Part shown: positions 1-11,717 of the stretch, one piece after another
How positions within the stretch are numbered: position 1 is the stretch's first letter
How the letters are laid out: every line of letters starts with the position of its first letter
NCBI GenBank assembly: GCA_027605045.1
Contig: JAQFWX010000002.1
Coordinates: 2,604,001-2,668,000 of the forward strand
Source: Phallus indusiatus
Taxonomy: Eukaryota; Basidiomycota; Agaricomycetes; Phallales; Phallaceae
Length of the DNA: 64,000 nt
Direction: 5' to 3'
Translations under genes and position numbers: made by a program
Notes under the pieces: generated by a model
The model's database searches: none
Told to the model about the DNA's origin: nothing
What the model saw: only the letters and a program-made list of their open reading frames with translations

Positions 1-119
1 GTCGATAACAGGTTCGAGCTCATCTTGCACCAATGAATTATTTCGTTGATAATCGATACATGTTATATAAACCTTGTCGCGAGAAATCTATCGCCGAGTG
101 ATTTTTTGGTCCCTGTGTT

Positions 120-310
120 CAGCTGCGGTAGACATTCCATCGCTGCTCAGGAAGAGCCCTGCGGAAGGGGCAGAAGTCAACAGGCTCGGTGCGTGATTGG
201 AGCTGGTGGAAGGTGACTTGGACCGCTCCCCCATGACTCCGACCGTGGTCACCGACCACCACCCCGCCGAGTCTCGCAGTCGATTCTCCCTCCCATTCGT
301 GCTCCACGAA
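120..310 (-). repeat. Dispersed repeat fragment, inverted copy of 61270-61385
   Basis: Read on the minus strand, this segment shares a nearly exact ~36 bp core with 61335-61370 (a run built on CTGCCCCTTCCGCAG followed by CTCTTCCTGAGCAGCGA). Weaker, gapped similarity extends on one side. Both copies are GC-richer than their surroundings. The open frames that cross it have no family features, so I treat it as non-coding repeat, possibly an old mobile-element remnant. Its boundaries are uncertain. Confidence 0.55.
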
Positions 311-382
311 CTGGCCGTTGAGCTAGGCAATGTTAACGGGAATCCGCAGCCGTTCCTGGCACTAGGTTCATCATAGAAAACC

Positions 383-442
383 AAGTTGAGAGTTAAGTTA
401 AAAGTTGAGTTGAGTAAAAGTTGAACGTTGAGTTGAGTTTGC
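383..442 (+). repeat. GTTGAG-type low-complexity tract
   Basis: Imperfect short repeats of AGTTGAG and AAGTTAA units run through this stretch. No coding or regulatory role is apparent. The rest of 1-715 holds no recognisable gene. Confidence 0.5.
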
Positions 443-715
443 CAACTGAGAGAGTAATAAAGTTGACTAGGGTGGGTCTAGACGCCGCAGGACGGGCGAG
501 GAAGTGCGACCACCTTTCGCCTCGATCCTGCCGTTCCTATTTGACCCTGCCGTAAAGGCACGTTCTGAACTGTTCTGAAACGTCAAGCTGTCCGGAATTG
601 AGACATGAGATGTCTGCCGCGCTCTCCTCTTACTCTGGTGGTACATACCATCATCATCGGTAGAGCTATTATCAAGCGCAAACCCAATCAGACCCAATCC
701 TCCATGTGAAGTGAT

Positions 716-1397
716 CGTTGATTCGCCGGACGGTATACACTACCCCATTTGTAACGAGAACGAAACAACCTTCATTTCCATGTTAATCAGTCAGGATATC
801 CTCGTCGATTTCAAATATATGAGTCCTCGACTCTATTCGTATTCTGTTCTGTTCCGGCAACTGAGCCTTTCAATAATACCGATGTTGACGAAACTGTGGC
901 TTTTTCAAAAGAACTGCGTATGCCAGGTACTAATGAACTATTTTCAAAATAAAAGTTTCTACGCGCATTAAAAACAATAGAACTAACCCTGATCTTGCAC
1001 AATATATCAAGTATGACAAGATGTACTAGAATTCAACTACCTTGGCAACGATCACAGATCCCAACATCGCTAAAGGACAAGTCGGAATAGCAGTGCTACA
1101 CGCCACACGCCACACGCCACACGCGTTCAGCTGAGCAGGAATAGCATCGGTAATAATCTGGGTTTCATCTCCAAAGCACATCCCGCCGTCTAAGAGTCTT
1201 CCAGATCACGGACTGGCATGAACCATTGAAAACTTCGCACCCAATTTCAAGTGACACCAGAGCTCTAATGCATGATGACCGTGGTGTTGCGTGTGAACAC
1301 GCTGACACGACTCATTACTCGATCATGATCTAAATATTCAAGTTTAAGTATATAAGGGCTCTTTGCTATGTGCAACTTGGAGGATTACAAGTTCAAA
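716..1397 (+). repeat. Tandem duplication, copy 1 of a ~680 bp promoter-like unit
   Basis: This block and the next (1398-2060) are collinear head-to-tail copies with a period of about 682 bp, scattered substitutions and small indels. Each copy begins at CGTTGATTC and ends with a TATATAA box (1349-1355 here) followed about 45 bp later by GGAGGATTAnAAGTTCA. Inside copy 1 is a short run of ACACGCC units near 1098-1125. The copy carries the promoter-like end but is followed by the second repeat unit rather than by a coding region. Open frames inside it are short and have no family match. Confidence 0.85.
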
Positions 1398-2060
1398 CGT
1401 TGATTCTCCGGACGGTATAGACTACCCCATTTGTAACGAGAGCGAAACAACCTTCATTTCCAAGTTAATCAGCCGGGAAACCCTCGTCGATTTCAAATGT
1501 ATGAGTCCTCGACTCTATTCGTATTCTGTTCTATTCCGGCAACTGAGCCTTTCAATAATACCGATGTTGACGAAACTGTGACTTTTTCAAAAGAACTGTG
1601 TATACCAGGTACTAGTGAACTATTTTCAAAATGAAAGTTTCTACGTGCATTAAAAACAATAGAATTAACCCTAATCTTGTCCAATATATCAAGTATGACA
1701 AGATGTATTAGAATTCAATCAACTTGGCAACGATCTCAGATCCCAGCATTGCCAAAGGAGAAGTCGGAATAGCAGTGTCACACACGCCACACACGCCACA
1801 CGTGTTCAGCTAAGCAGGAACAGCATCAGTAATCTGGGTTTCATCTCCAAACACATCCCGCTGTCTGGTAGTCTTCCAGATCACGGACTGGTATGAACAA
1901 TTGAAAACTTCGCATTCAATTTCAAGTGACACCAAAGCTCTAATGCATGGTGATCGTGGTGTTGCGTGTGAACACGTTGACACGATATTACTCGATCATG
2001 ATTCAAGTCTGAGTATATAAGGGCTCTTTGCTAGGTGTAACTTGGAGGATTATAAGTTCA
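1398..2060 (+). repeat. Tandem duplication, copy 2, directly upstream of the DUF6533 gene
   Basis: This is the second copy of the unit described at 716-1397. Its terminal TATATAA lies at 2014-2020, and the downstream ATG of the DUF6533 gene is at 2120, a spacing that suits a fungal promoter. Copy 2 is therefore probably the working promoter, with copy 1 as a duplicated upstream region. The ACACGCC run is shorter here (near 1780-1800). Confidence 0.85.
2014..2020 (+). promoter_or_regulatory. TATA box candidate for the DUF6533 gene
   Basis: TATATAA sits about 100 bp upstream of the ATG at 2120. The same box occurs at the equivalent place in the other repeat copy (1349-1355). Confidence 0.5.
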
Positions 2061-2119
2061 CGACACCAAGACTAATCACTTCAAGTCATACTCGCTATAT
2101 CATTGTCCATCTCTATATT

Positions 2120-3832
2120 ATGAACGGTACCAATAGCACTGTGGCTGCTATAGCCGATGCGGACTTTATTCAAAAGGTCTATGAAAGGTACATGTTATTC
2201 ATTCTGCTTTATGCTCATTATTCAAGTTTATTAATTTAATTTTGAGATTAGCGAGTCTTTTATCTTTGTTATATTAAGCGCAACAAGTGAGTAATACAAC
2301 GTCTAAAGGTAGTCTTACTAGTACAAAGACAGCAAACCTCCAGCACTCGCTTTATATGCTACTCTGATAGGACTCGAGAGAGAGAAGGAGTGTATATGGT
2401 CCATGTCATTCAGTTTGCCATCACTATTGTACATTTTTGGAAGATATGGGAATTTAATTCACGAGGGACTCTTCCTCTCACTTCAATTCGTCCCGGTTAG
2501 TTGAATATTATGCATAACCATGGTACTTTCTGATTGTTCAATATTCTGAAGCTCGGAAGGTAGAATGTTCTAATAAATACTGAGATTCATCAGAATAACA
2601 GGAACTTGAAGGCTTTGTGATATACTCGCTGTCGTAGCAAACGCTATTTCATTCGTACAATATATCGGAGTTCAAGGTCTGTATTTGTATTCTGTCATTT
2701 ACTGTTGAAGGCGTGTATGTAATACTCATTCCAGGCTTAATTGTCATTCGAATATATTCAATATCCGGCGGAAATAGAACTTTTGGTTCAGTCCTTTTTT
2801 TTGGCGTTATTTCTGTCTTCTGTCTGGAGTTGTGGAGTATGTAAGGACTTCATAATTACGAAACTAATTGCCTTACTCTTTGATGGTAGATTATATAGTG
2901 TTTCCTGGACGTTTTCCAACCTCTCTATCTTATGCGAAATCTTCAAGGTCTTTATACACTGACAAAAAATCTGATGTTGAAACCCCACTGGCATCCTTTA
3001 CAGCAAGCACCCGTAGGTAGTTCATGCTCATTTGAGTGTTTAATTGTTTTATAACCTAGCTGGTTTAGTTGAACTTACAGCCGATGTTATCTCTGTTGGC
3101 ATAGATTTACTTATATTTGGCATTTGCGTATGGAAAGTTTGGGGTATATGGAGGATAAAACGCAGCAATGGAATTCGAAGCGGCGGCGGCCTCATTTCCG
3201 TGCTTATCACACAAAGTAGGTTTGGCACACTTAGACAAATTGTTATTGAGAGATTTTTTAGGTATATCAAGATGCTGGTAGGCGCCCAATTTCTATGGTT
3301 AATCTCATAATTTACGTGTTAACAAGTTTCATTGTCATTACCGTTATTGCTGGCTCACTCATTACATGGGTATGTTTTTTAGTCGGATAATGATATATCA
3401 TAACAATTTGAATTGTTAATTTTTCTAGTTTAAAATTGTGATTGCTTTTATCGCATGCTGGCACGTTCATTATGTAACTAAATCCAATTAGCTCCCCCAA
3501 TCTCAAATTGTGTCAGCAGGTTATATTCTTATGCAGAACGGGTGAGAAGGATATCTCAATTCATATTCTTTTTCGACTTACCTATTACTAGGCTCTCGGC
3601 AACTCTGGTGGCTGATTTTACTCTCGATCTTCGTCTCCTCAATTCTGCCAAAATTGAAGGTAGCCAACTGTCTTTACCAACGCTTCGATTTTCAAACGTT
3701 CTTCAACACGTGCACCAATCCTTCATTGTGGAAATGGCTACTCCTGAAGAAAGATACGTGGAAGCTGGAGATGATGATTGCGATGATGACTTGCCTGGAC
3801 TTACGGATGTCATTCAACCTACTAAAGTTTGA
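2120..3832 (+). CDS. DUF6533 family integral membrane protein (multi-exon)
   Basis: This is a predicted multi-pass membrane protein of the DUF6533 family, common in Agaricomycetes and of unknown biochemical role. The start is the ATG at 2120. Exon 1 (2120-2187) joins exon 2 (2333-2495) in frame. Exon 2 encodes the family's diagnostic stretch, a helix followed by LEREKECIWS and then a hydrophobic run with GRYGN. Later exons encode LIVIRIYSISGGN (family pattern I-L-R-x-Y-A-L-Y-G; about 2735-2840), then a hydrophobic helix with ADVISVGIDLL and VWKVWGIWR (about 3059-3220). The last exon (about 3592-3832) has an acidic tail with EAGDDDCDDDLPG. Several middle boundaries, especially 2496-2730 and 2840-3058, are not resolved, so the gene could be damaged there. 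The duplicated promoter unit lies immediately upstream. Confidence 0.7.
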
Positions 3833-4438
3833 AATGTTTCGATGTGGGGGTTTTACACCAACTCGTGGTGTCAACTGGTTCACGATGTTTGTAGTCTGTT
3901 ATTGGTCTTCTTGGGGTCGCCACTATCATTCACCTAGATTTTTTTAACGTGTTTTTTTTTGCATATCTCGTGCGTTGATAATAATGTTGATTTCTGATAA
4001 TTTTTTGAAAACTACCTTGTCCATTACATCTCTCCTAGGCCTTGTACCGGAAATTTGGTTCGATGTAAATCCATATGATTTATATTAGCAGAAGAAAGAA
4101 ACGACAGATCAGAGTCCATGAAACAAGACGCAGTGAACTATAGCAATCGTACTGATGTAACTAGCATCTACACAATGATACTAGACTTTCTTCAGAACTC
4201 GATATTGTATGTCGTGCACAATTAAAAGCTGTAAAGTTGAATGGGGACGCGGGGACGCGGGAACATTACTTGATCTGTTCCCACGGTTTGCTTTTTTCCC
4301 GACGCGGAATTTTTTCGCGAACAATTTGATCAACGTCAATAACACCTGTCCGAGTCCCTCCTCCTTCTTACCTCTTTTCTGCCTGTCTTTAGGCTATCAA
4401 AAACTTCCTCTACAGCTGTTATAACTCTCGTCAAACCA
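3833..4438. other. Intergenic region with ACGCG motifs
   Basis: No gene is seen here. The right half contains a cluster of ACGCG and TTTCGCG motifs listed separately. The rest is AT-rich and unremarkable. Confidence 0.6.
4247..4319 (+). promoter_or_regulatory. Cluster of ACGCG / TTTCGCG motifs (MBF/E2F-like)
   Basis: ACGCG occurs at 4247-4251, 4255-4259 and 4302-4306, and TTTCGCG at 4313-4319, within 75 bp and 120-190 bp upstream of the ATG at 4439. In ascomycete yeasts the MluI cell-cycle box (ACGCG core) binds MBF and drives G1/S transcription. Applying that here is inference. Confidence 0.45.
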
Positions 4439-5198
4439 ATGGGTGTCTCTGGAAACATTCCAAGGGCGAAACCTGCACAACTTGTGCATCCGGATCCAGA
4501 GGAAGAAGTAGAAGAAGACGAAGAGAGTGACGAGTATGAGCTGGTAAGGAGAACGTTCATTTCTATCCTGATTTCTCTTGTGCTTCGCATTTGAGGAATG
4601 AAGGACGGTTTTTACCTTTCGTGTTTGGCAATCAACTAAAGTAGAACAACTCATAGGACGAAGAAGGATCTGCTTATGGAGAGGAAGGAAGCGGCGGTGA
4701 TAGTGATGAAGAAGAGGATGAAAACGAGGAGGGAGAAGGAGAAGGAGAAGGACAGGTAATAACGACATTCATTTCTGTAGCGCGCACTGTGAAAAGCTGA
4801 CTCGACTGATTAGGGAGGTGGATTGACGCATCTACTTCTGGGAGATGTACGTCCTTTATTCCTTGACACTCATAGCGTTTTATAACTGATCGCACGCATT
4901 TCTTTTAAATGAAAAGACATCAGCACATGTGGACGAGGAGGACGATGAAGGCTATGTCCCAGGAGGCGGCAGAGAACCTGCCGAGTACTCTGGAGATGAA
5001 GACGACGAGGACGAAGACGGCGGTGCAGAAAGGCGAAAGGGTTCGTCTTCAAAAGCTCCGAGTACGAACACAACTCCGCAGAAACCTCCTTCTAAAGGAG
5101 TTAAAAGCAATGGAGCTAGTGCCAAAGCGAAACGATCTAGAGATGACGAAGACGAACATCAAGGCTCGAGGGAAGGGAAGAAAGTTAAAGCGACTTGA
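4439..5198 (+). CDS. Small acidic, probably nuclear protein of unknown function
   Basis: Four exons (4439-4543, 4657-4755, 4814-4846, 4917-5198) join in frame to give about 172 residues. The N-terminal two thirds is dominated by Asp/Glu tracts (residues ~20-70 and ~80-115), interrupted by a short hydrophobic motif GGGLTHLLLGD encoded by the 33-nt third exon. The C-terminal third is Ser/Lys rich and carries basic stretches such as KAKRSRDD and GKKVKAT, which resemble nuclear localisation signals. An acidic body with a basic tail is typical of histone chaperone-like or chromatin-associated proteins. No named family is recognised, so that is only a suggestion. All splice sites are GT..AG with short introns. 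Upstream ACGCG motifs may point to cell-cycle control. Confidence 0.7.
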
Positions 5199-7607
5199 AA
5201 ACTCAAGCTTATTCTCCTTTTCTTTTTCCCTCTCTGGTTTCTTCTTGTTTCTTTCTCTGTCATTTCTCGTTGGTAGCTTTTGTGTTTCGATTATCAGAGG
5301 CTAATTTCTTTTTTTGATGCTTACTTGCCTCATCGCTGGTTGTTGTCTTCCCTTTATTACTCTTAAAAAAATTGCTCGTTATATATGTATGTATAGGTGT
5401 ATATATATTGTTGTCTGAATTCGTTCTATATGTTGAGTCACCAATATCCAAGTGCAACTTCCTGTAAAATAAGGTCAAGAGTCTGGCATAAATTGTTGGC
5501 AGACAGGGCAGCTATCTATTACGGTAATAGCGAGTCTTCAGCTTCAAAGCTTCAGATATTCAGACCTCACAATATAATAGGAGTTCGTGCTTTTGTTTGA
5601 ATGTCATCATTGAATAATGCATATACATTTTGGACATGCATAAAGTCGGCTCATCTTTGACTTTAGCAACTCGACTCGAATGGTTACAGAAAATCATACG
5701 ATTCAAAGAAAATTCATCCGAGGTATCTTTCATCGGCTTTCGTCATCATAGCGCCGCATGGAAGTGAAACCTCTTTTTGTGTCACTTCAATAGCTATATG
5801 CTACCCCTGGTTTTTTGAATTGAATTCGAAGTGGTTCATTAAGAAATCGCCGAAAAGCTCCCTGTTTACTTGCGACTTTCATTTGTTTCAAAGATGTGCC
5901 AAGATAAAATCGGCCGACTGTTCTAGGACACCTGTTAGTTCATGAGAAACCAGTAGAGAGAGAGCGCTGAGTGAAAGCTGTATCGAACTTGGGAACAGAT
6001 TTGGTTACTTAATATATTCAGTTGACATGCAAGACAAAGTTAGTATGTGTCAATGTGCATGATTGGGTGAGACTCGGCGGCACTAAACCAAAAGCGTAAG
6101 AAATATAACGGCATGTCATATACAATTTACTGTGGCCTATTAGCAAGGCGCAGTTGAGATATTTCGCGTCGGTTTGATAATTCGTATGGTTCATCGTGAC
6201 TCCTTATGGCACTGTTGCCCGAATTGCCGTAGCACATCGGTACCAGTACACAATGAAAGATCACATTCATCAATCAGGATAAGCGATATCGAGCACCAAG
6301 AATGTTTAGGAGTCCGATAATGAGATACGTGTCTTATTTGTAGCTCCACAGTTTAAATCGTTGATTGGACTGTGAAGTATACGCAATGGTAAAGGAGGCC
6401 TGGGGAGATCTATAGCTCTAAGCTAGGAAGGCACACGAAATTGAAGTGTAAATGGAATAGGGGTGTACGTCACGATATGTCACTGTGTGTTACACAATGC
6501 CGCATATGCCGAATGAATGAACGTCTGCCACCGATTCACTAGCACTGTTGAATCATTGGGCATACTACATAGTCCTAGAATTGAACTGAGGCTCGGGATA
6601 TTCTTCTTAGGGGTTTTGAATCATGATCGAAACGTCGCTTAGGATTAGAGTAGGCATCCGATGTCCATTCTCTAGTTAGATGGTTTCAGTCCAAACTCCA
6701 AGTCCGATGTTGACTTTTATGTGTTGTTTGGAAAATCGACATCGTCCGATACCTCTAGCTTGACCAATAAGTCCAAGTCCTCGTCTGGAAGTGACCATGA
6801 GGCTACACCAAGGATGTTTAAGCTCCTCGAGTCGATCGTGCTTAAACTTCCAAACATCAAGCCTCAAATTGCCAAGGAACCTTGTGTTAATTAATTATCC
6901 AGATTGACGCATGCCGTTCTATGAGCCATCCTGAGCCTGCGCTAACAAACGCGAACGTCAGTGAAACCCGACTAGTCGTGGAACATGGCTGTGATCATGC
7001 GAGGAGAGGTGAAGACTCAGTCGGAACTGCGACAGCCCAACATGACAGTTTAATTTAATACCATCGATTTGTGTTCATCAGGACACTCTGAGCTTCAGCT
7101 TCATCGATGAGGCCTCCAGTCCTTTATTAATAGCATGTGATGTGTATAATAAATACTATGTGATTCTGGAACGGCATCGGTATCTTTGGAATTTGATTTG
7201 GCGATATTCAAGAAACAACATGCCACAGCACAACATACTTTCAATATCATAACATGTCACCCAATGATACTTCTTTCCTTGAAAAAGAACATGGACCGTC
7301 GCGGGGAAATCAAATTTTCAACCTCCGACCACTAGAGGTAAAGGAGATACTCAAGCTCACAAATTTAAATTCGTCAATCCCTTCTTCTGGAATAATATGC
7401 TCAAAAATATAAATTGGTTATTCCAGAACAAGAAGACAAAAACGGTATACGGCGTAGGTCCAGCGCAGACAAGATAATGTTACCAACATTGTTAATTCAA
7501 ACAATGAAATCAAGGTCCATTTTCGGGTGTCACGCCGGCCAACTCCGAGCGCCAAAAAGGGATATTCCCCAGCACAGAGACACACACCTTGCTCGCTGCG
7601 TGGCTCG
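5199..7607. other. 2.4 kb intergenic region
   Basis: AT-rich sequence with T-rich runs just after the acidic gene. I found no convincing exon chain, tRNA or repeat. The last ~150 bp before 7608 is open in the kinase frame back to 7458 but contains no ATG, so it may be 5' UTR or hide an extra 5' exon of the kinase gene. Confidence 0.55.
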
Positions 7608-10600
7608 ATGACCACATATCCGTCGACGCTGCCTGGCAACCATCTAAACCGGGTTGTGGAGGAATCTTCTGGTCCCCATGGTGCCGTAGAAGAGTCTGGT
7701 AATGAATATGATATACCAATCTCGCGCCCACCGGAGTCGCGTTCAACCCGCCAAAGACCAGTCTCCATGCCTCCTCAAGCTTTCAATCCGCCTTCGATGA
7801 AACCAGAAGCGACTCAATCACGACGTTCAGCTGAAGAATCTCGATCCCCAGTTCCAAATTCCTCCTCTAAAAGCCGTAGTTCTAACAAAATCCTCGGGGA
7901 CTACACCCTAGGCAAAACCTTGGGCCAAGGGAGTATGGGCAAGGTGAAACTCGCTCACCACAATGTCACTGGTGAAAAGGTATTTGCAGTCGTCGCTCTG
8001 ACTTAGTGTCAAGACAAATGCTGATATTGTGTTATCAAATTTTTTTCTCCTTTTTCCCTGGGACTCTAGTTCGCCATCAAAATCGTACCGCGCGTACAGC
8101 CCACGGCCCTCCCTGCTGGTGCCAGCCAAGAGGCCATCGCCAAACAGCAAAGCAAAGACGCTTCCAAAGAGATTCGAACAATCCGAGAGGCATCGTTATG
8201 TCTTCTCCTCCATCACCCTTACGTTTGTGGCATGCGCGAACTCATTGTTCATCAACATCACTATTACATGGTGTTCGAATATGTCAATGGTGGTCAAATG
8301 CTCGACTATATAATCAGCCACGGTCGTCTTCGGGAACGTGTCGCGCGCAAGTTTGCAAGACAAATCGGCTCCGCTCTTGAATACTGCCATAAGAACAGTG
8401 TCGTTCACCGTGATCTCAAGATCGAGAATATCCTGATCTCGCATACCGGCAATATCAAGATCATTGACTTCGGTCTATCCAATTTATATAATCCAAGTGC
8501 TCATCTTGGTACTTTCTGTGGTTCCTTATACTTTGCCGCCCCTGAGCTTCTCCTTGCTCGAGTATATACTGGACCGGAAGTAGATATCTGGAGCTTTGGT
8601 GTAGTGCTCTATGTCCTTGTCTGTGGCAAGGTTCCCTTCGATGATCAATCCATGCCCGCTCTCCACGCCAAAATCAAACGAGGCCTTGTGGAATATCCTG
8701 TCTGGCTTAGTGCCGGTACGTATTTTCTTTGTCGCATACTTTATCCGTACGTCGACTAAAGTCGATTTGCAAACTTTAATAGAATGCAAACACCTACTTT
8801 CCCGCATGCTCGTAACCAATCCCTCATTGCGCGCAACACTTCACGAAGTCTTAAATCATCCGTGGATGACCCGATCATTCAATGGTCCACCTGATGCTCA
8901 TCTAATCCATCGCGAGCCTTTACGGCCAGATGAACTAGATCCACACGTCATTCGCGGCATGACAGGCTTTGAATTTGGTACTCCAGAGGAGATACAACGC
9001 CGCCTGGTTACGATACTCGAATCGGAAAGCTATCTTCGTGCGGTATCGAACTGGAGCCAGCGTCGCGGGGGTATGACATTGAATGGTGGATCCTCCACAT
9101 TTTCCTTTGACTCAACAGGAGGAGGATCAGGTAAAGAACCCAAAACGCCTAAAAAACGATTCTCGGCTTTTGGATTCGACTTCTATCGTCGGAAGCTTTT
9201 CTCGCCAAACACTTCGCCTCCCAATACACCATCCAACAAAGCTGCCAGTCTCTCGGGCACATCTCTCGTTCAAAATTCTGATTCACATTCTGGTTTTGGA
9301 TTGGATCCTGTTAACGGATTTCATCCACTCTTATCTATATACTACCTCGTCCGAGAGAAGCAGGAGCGCGAACGTGTCTATGGCCCAGGTCACTTTGCGT
9401 CTTCTCAACTTTCTTTGACGTCAGGGAGCCCTGTAGCCTCGAAGGCTTTAGAGGCTGCAGATAGTACCTCACCTCCGTCGTCGTATACCCCACCGGCTCC
9501 TGCCCCACCCCCACCCTCGTTCAAACTGACGACACCGTCAGCGGTTCGGCCGCTACCTTCCACTGCTGACAGTACTTCTCAGCAACAGCAACAACAACAG
9601 CAGCCTCATCAGAAGAAAGCAGATTACAGCATGCCTCTTCCACGACTGCCACCCCCTGAATCGTCCCATTATTCGGGCATGTCATATGATACACCCACCT
9701 CTTTAACTGCCACTCCTTCTCCTCTACAAACGAACTTTACAGCCCCACAACCACAACTCCGAGCTCATGAATTGCCCGTCGTTCTTCCACCTTCTCCAAC
9801 TATCCCAGCAGGACCCACTGGTGCGGCCGCTGTTACTGGTGTTAATGCCGGTGTCGGCGCAAATGCGACTCTTCCCCGTTCCCCACCCGCTTCGACGCAT
9901 CGCAGGAGTCACAGTCTCAGCCAGAAACCGACTTCGTCTAGAAATTGGCCTAATATACCCCATTCCGCTGGTGCTGAAGCGCCTTCATTCCCAGACAATA
10001 ACAGCATAAAGATACAACCCCCTACTCCGATTTCTCCCAACAAATATGATCAAATGGAATCGCGGCCGTTCCCTTCTTCAGCACTACCAGTAACGGAAGA
10101 CGGTCAATTGATTACCACTACTAATGGTACAACGACAACGTCGACATCTGGATCTGGATCTCCATCCGTATCCGCTACGCAGAATAAAGATCTTCCCGAT
10201 CAGCCGGTTCTCAGTCACACAGCAACCTTGGCGAGAAGATTCGGAAGCTTGCTCATAGGCTCACGGGGTAGTGGTGGAAACGGTGGTGGCGGCGACCATG
10301 GACATCGCTCCAAACGTGTGAGCATCCTTGGTATACCACCTCGAATTCCTTCCGAATCAGAAAAGGAAAAAGAGCTCGCCAAGGAGAATCAGCCGGTCGT
10401 ACCCATGTCTGAAAAGGACGTTATCGATGACCGAGAGCGAAATCAAACCCTCAAACCCTCATCTCATTCTTTGAAGGGTAGTCATAGCCAGCCGTTCAGT
10501 TCCAGTCATCGCCGCGCCGCGACCATTTTCGATCCTACTGCTCGGTCTGCCAGACATGAACGTCGGAGCAGCACTGGTGCCCATATGTTCATTGGGAACA

Positions 10601-11717
10601 GCATTGGTCGGAAGAGCAAACCTCCGGGAACGCCTGTTACAGCTACCTACCACCACGAGAAAGGCGGCGATCAATCGGCAAACGAAGCAATTCCTGAAGC
10701 AGACGAACAGGGGAATATCGTTGATTCCAATAGTGACGCGCCTAAAGATAGTGAGACTGGGAGTGAGAAGGAGTTCAAACCCGTGTTCCTCAAAGGTTTC
10801 TTTAGGTAAGTATTATCGTTTACCCTCTATGCTTATTCTTATTGGATGTTCCTTAGCGTGGCTACAACTTCAACAAAGTCTCCATCCGCTATTAAAGCAG
10901 ACATTAAACGCGTCCTGGACAGAATGCAGGTTCAATATCGCCCAACCAAGTCCGGTTTTGAATGTATTCACTTGCCGTCCATCGACCTGTCCAGTCTTAC
11001 AGAAGCTCAACAAGAACGATACAAACATACACGCGGGTCTACGATCAACGGTCGTCGTTCAGTGGGATCAAAGGGATCAAAGGTAACTGTGAAGGGCAAG
11101 GATAGGGATCCGTCTATGGAAGAGAAGGAACACGATAATCTTCAGACTGGGCGACCTCTGGTCAGTGCTAGTAGCGGCTCGTCTTCCTTCTTTAATACCC
11201 ACATGGGCACCTCTGAAAAGCCAACTACTGTCCAAGTAGAAGGCAGCGAAATGCATCCGCAAGAGTCTGATCCAAGTCTCCTATTACAAGATGATCAACA
11301 ACATGGACAACAGCAGCAACCACGTCGATCACAGTCTCCTTCCAAGCAACGTTATCTTCCTCCGATACCCCGAGACTTTGTAGCTACTACGACGGAGACA
11401 ACAGCGGGAGCGCATCAACAACATCTTAAAGAAGGAACGGGAAGCAGTGCTATATCCCAGTCATTACAACCAGGAGAGGCTTCGTTTAATGAAGCGTACA
11501 ACGCTTCTATGCATAACGGACTTGCTGTTCGGTTCGAGGTTAACATTGTGAAAGTGAGAGTTCCTTTCTTCCCTTGTGAAAACAAGCTCAGCTTTTTTTA
11601 CCACTATTATAGGTTCCATGGCTTCCTTTGCATGGCATACAGTTCCGGCGTGTGGGTGGCGATGGGTGGCAGTACCAAATGCTAGCCCGTCGCGTCCTCA
11701 CCGAGTTGAAGTTATGA
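7608..11717 (+). CDS. kin1: KIN1/MARK-family serine/threonine protein kinase
   Basis: Five exons (7608-7979, 8070-8715, 8783-10805, 10857-11553, 11613-11717) join in frame to about 1280 residues. The N-terminal kinase domain shows the glycine loop GQGSMG (residue ~105), AIK after the first intron, the catalytic loop HRDLKIEN (~236), DFG (~257), and the APE-like APELL. A segment with [17 protein letters not shown] follows, as in fungal Kin1. A long Ser/Pro/Gln-rich linker with a polyglutamine run near 9580 leads to a C-terminal KA1 membrane-binding region. It starts at [11 protein letters not shown] and ends [13 protein letters not shown]...[11 protein letters not shown], the expected family terminus. 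Kin1 orthologues control polarity, septation and secretion at the plasma membrane. The start is the first in-frame ATG; the frame is open but ATG-less for ~150 bp upstream, so an extra 5' exon is possible. Confidence 0.93.

Noticed and set aside
88..384. 98-codon minus-strand open frame at the left end
   Set aside because: It overlaps the dispersed repeat, starts without family features, and its GC-rich composition explains the openness.
1098..1125. ACACGCC repeats as a CRISPR-like array
   Set aside because: Direct contiguous heptamer repeats without spacers in a eukaryotic genome; a simple microsatellite.
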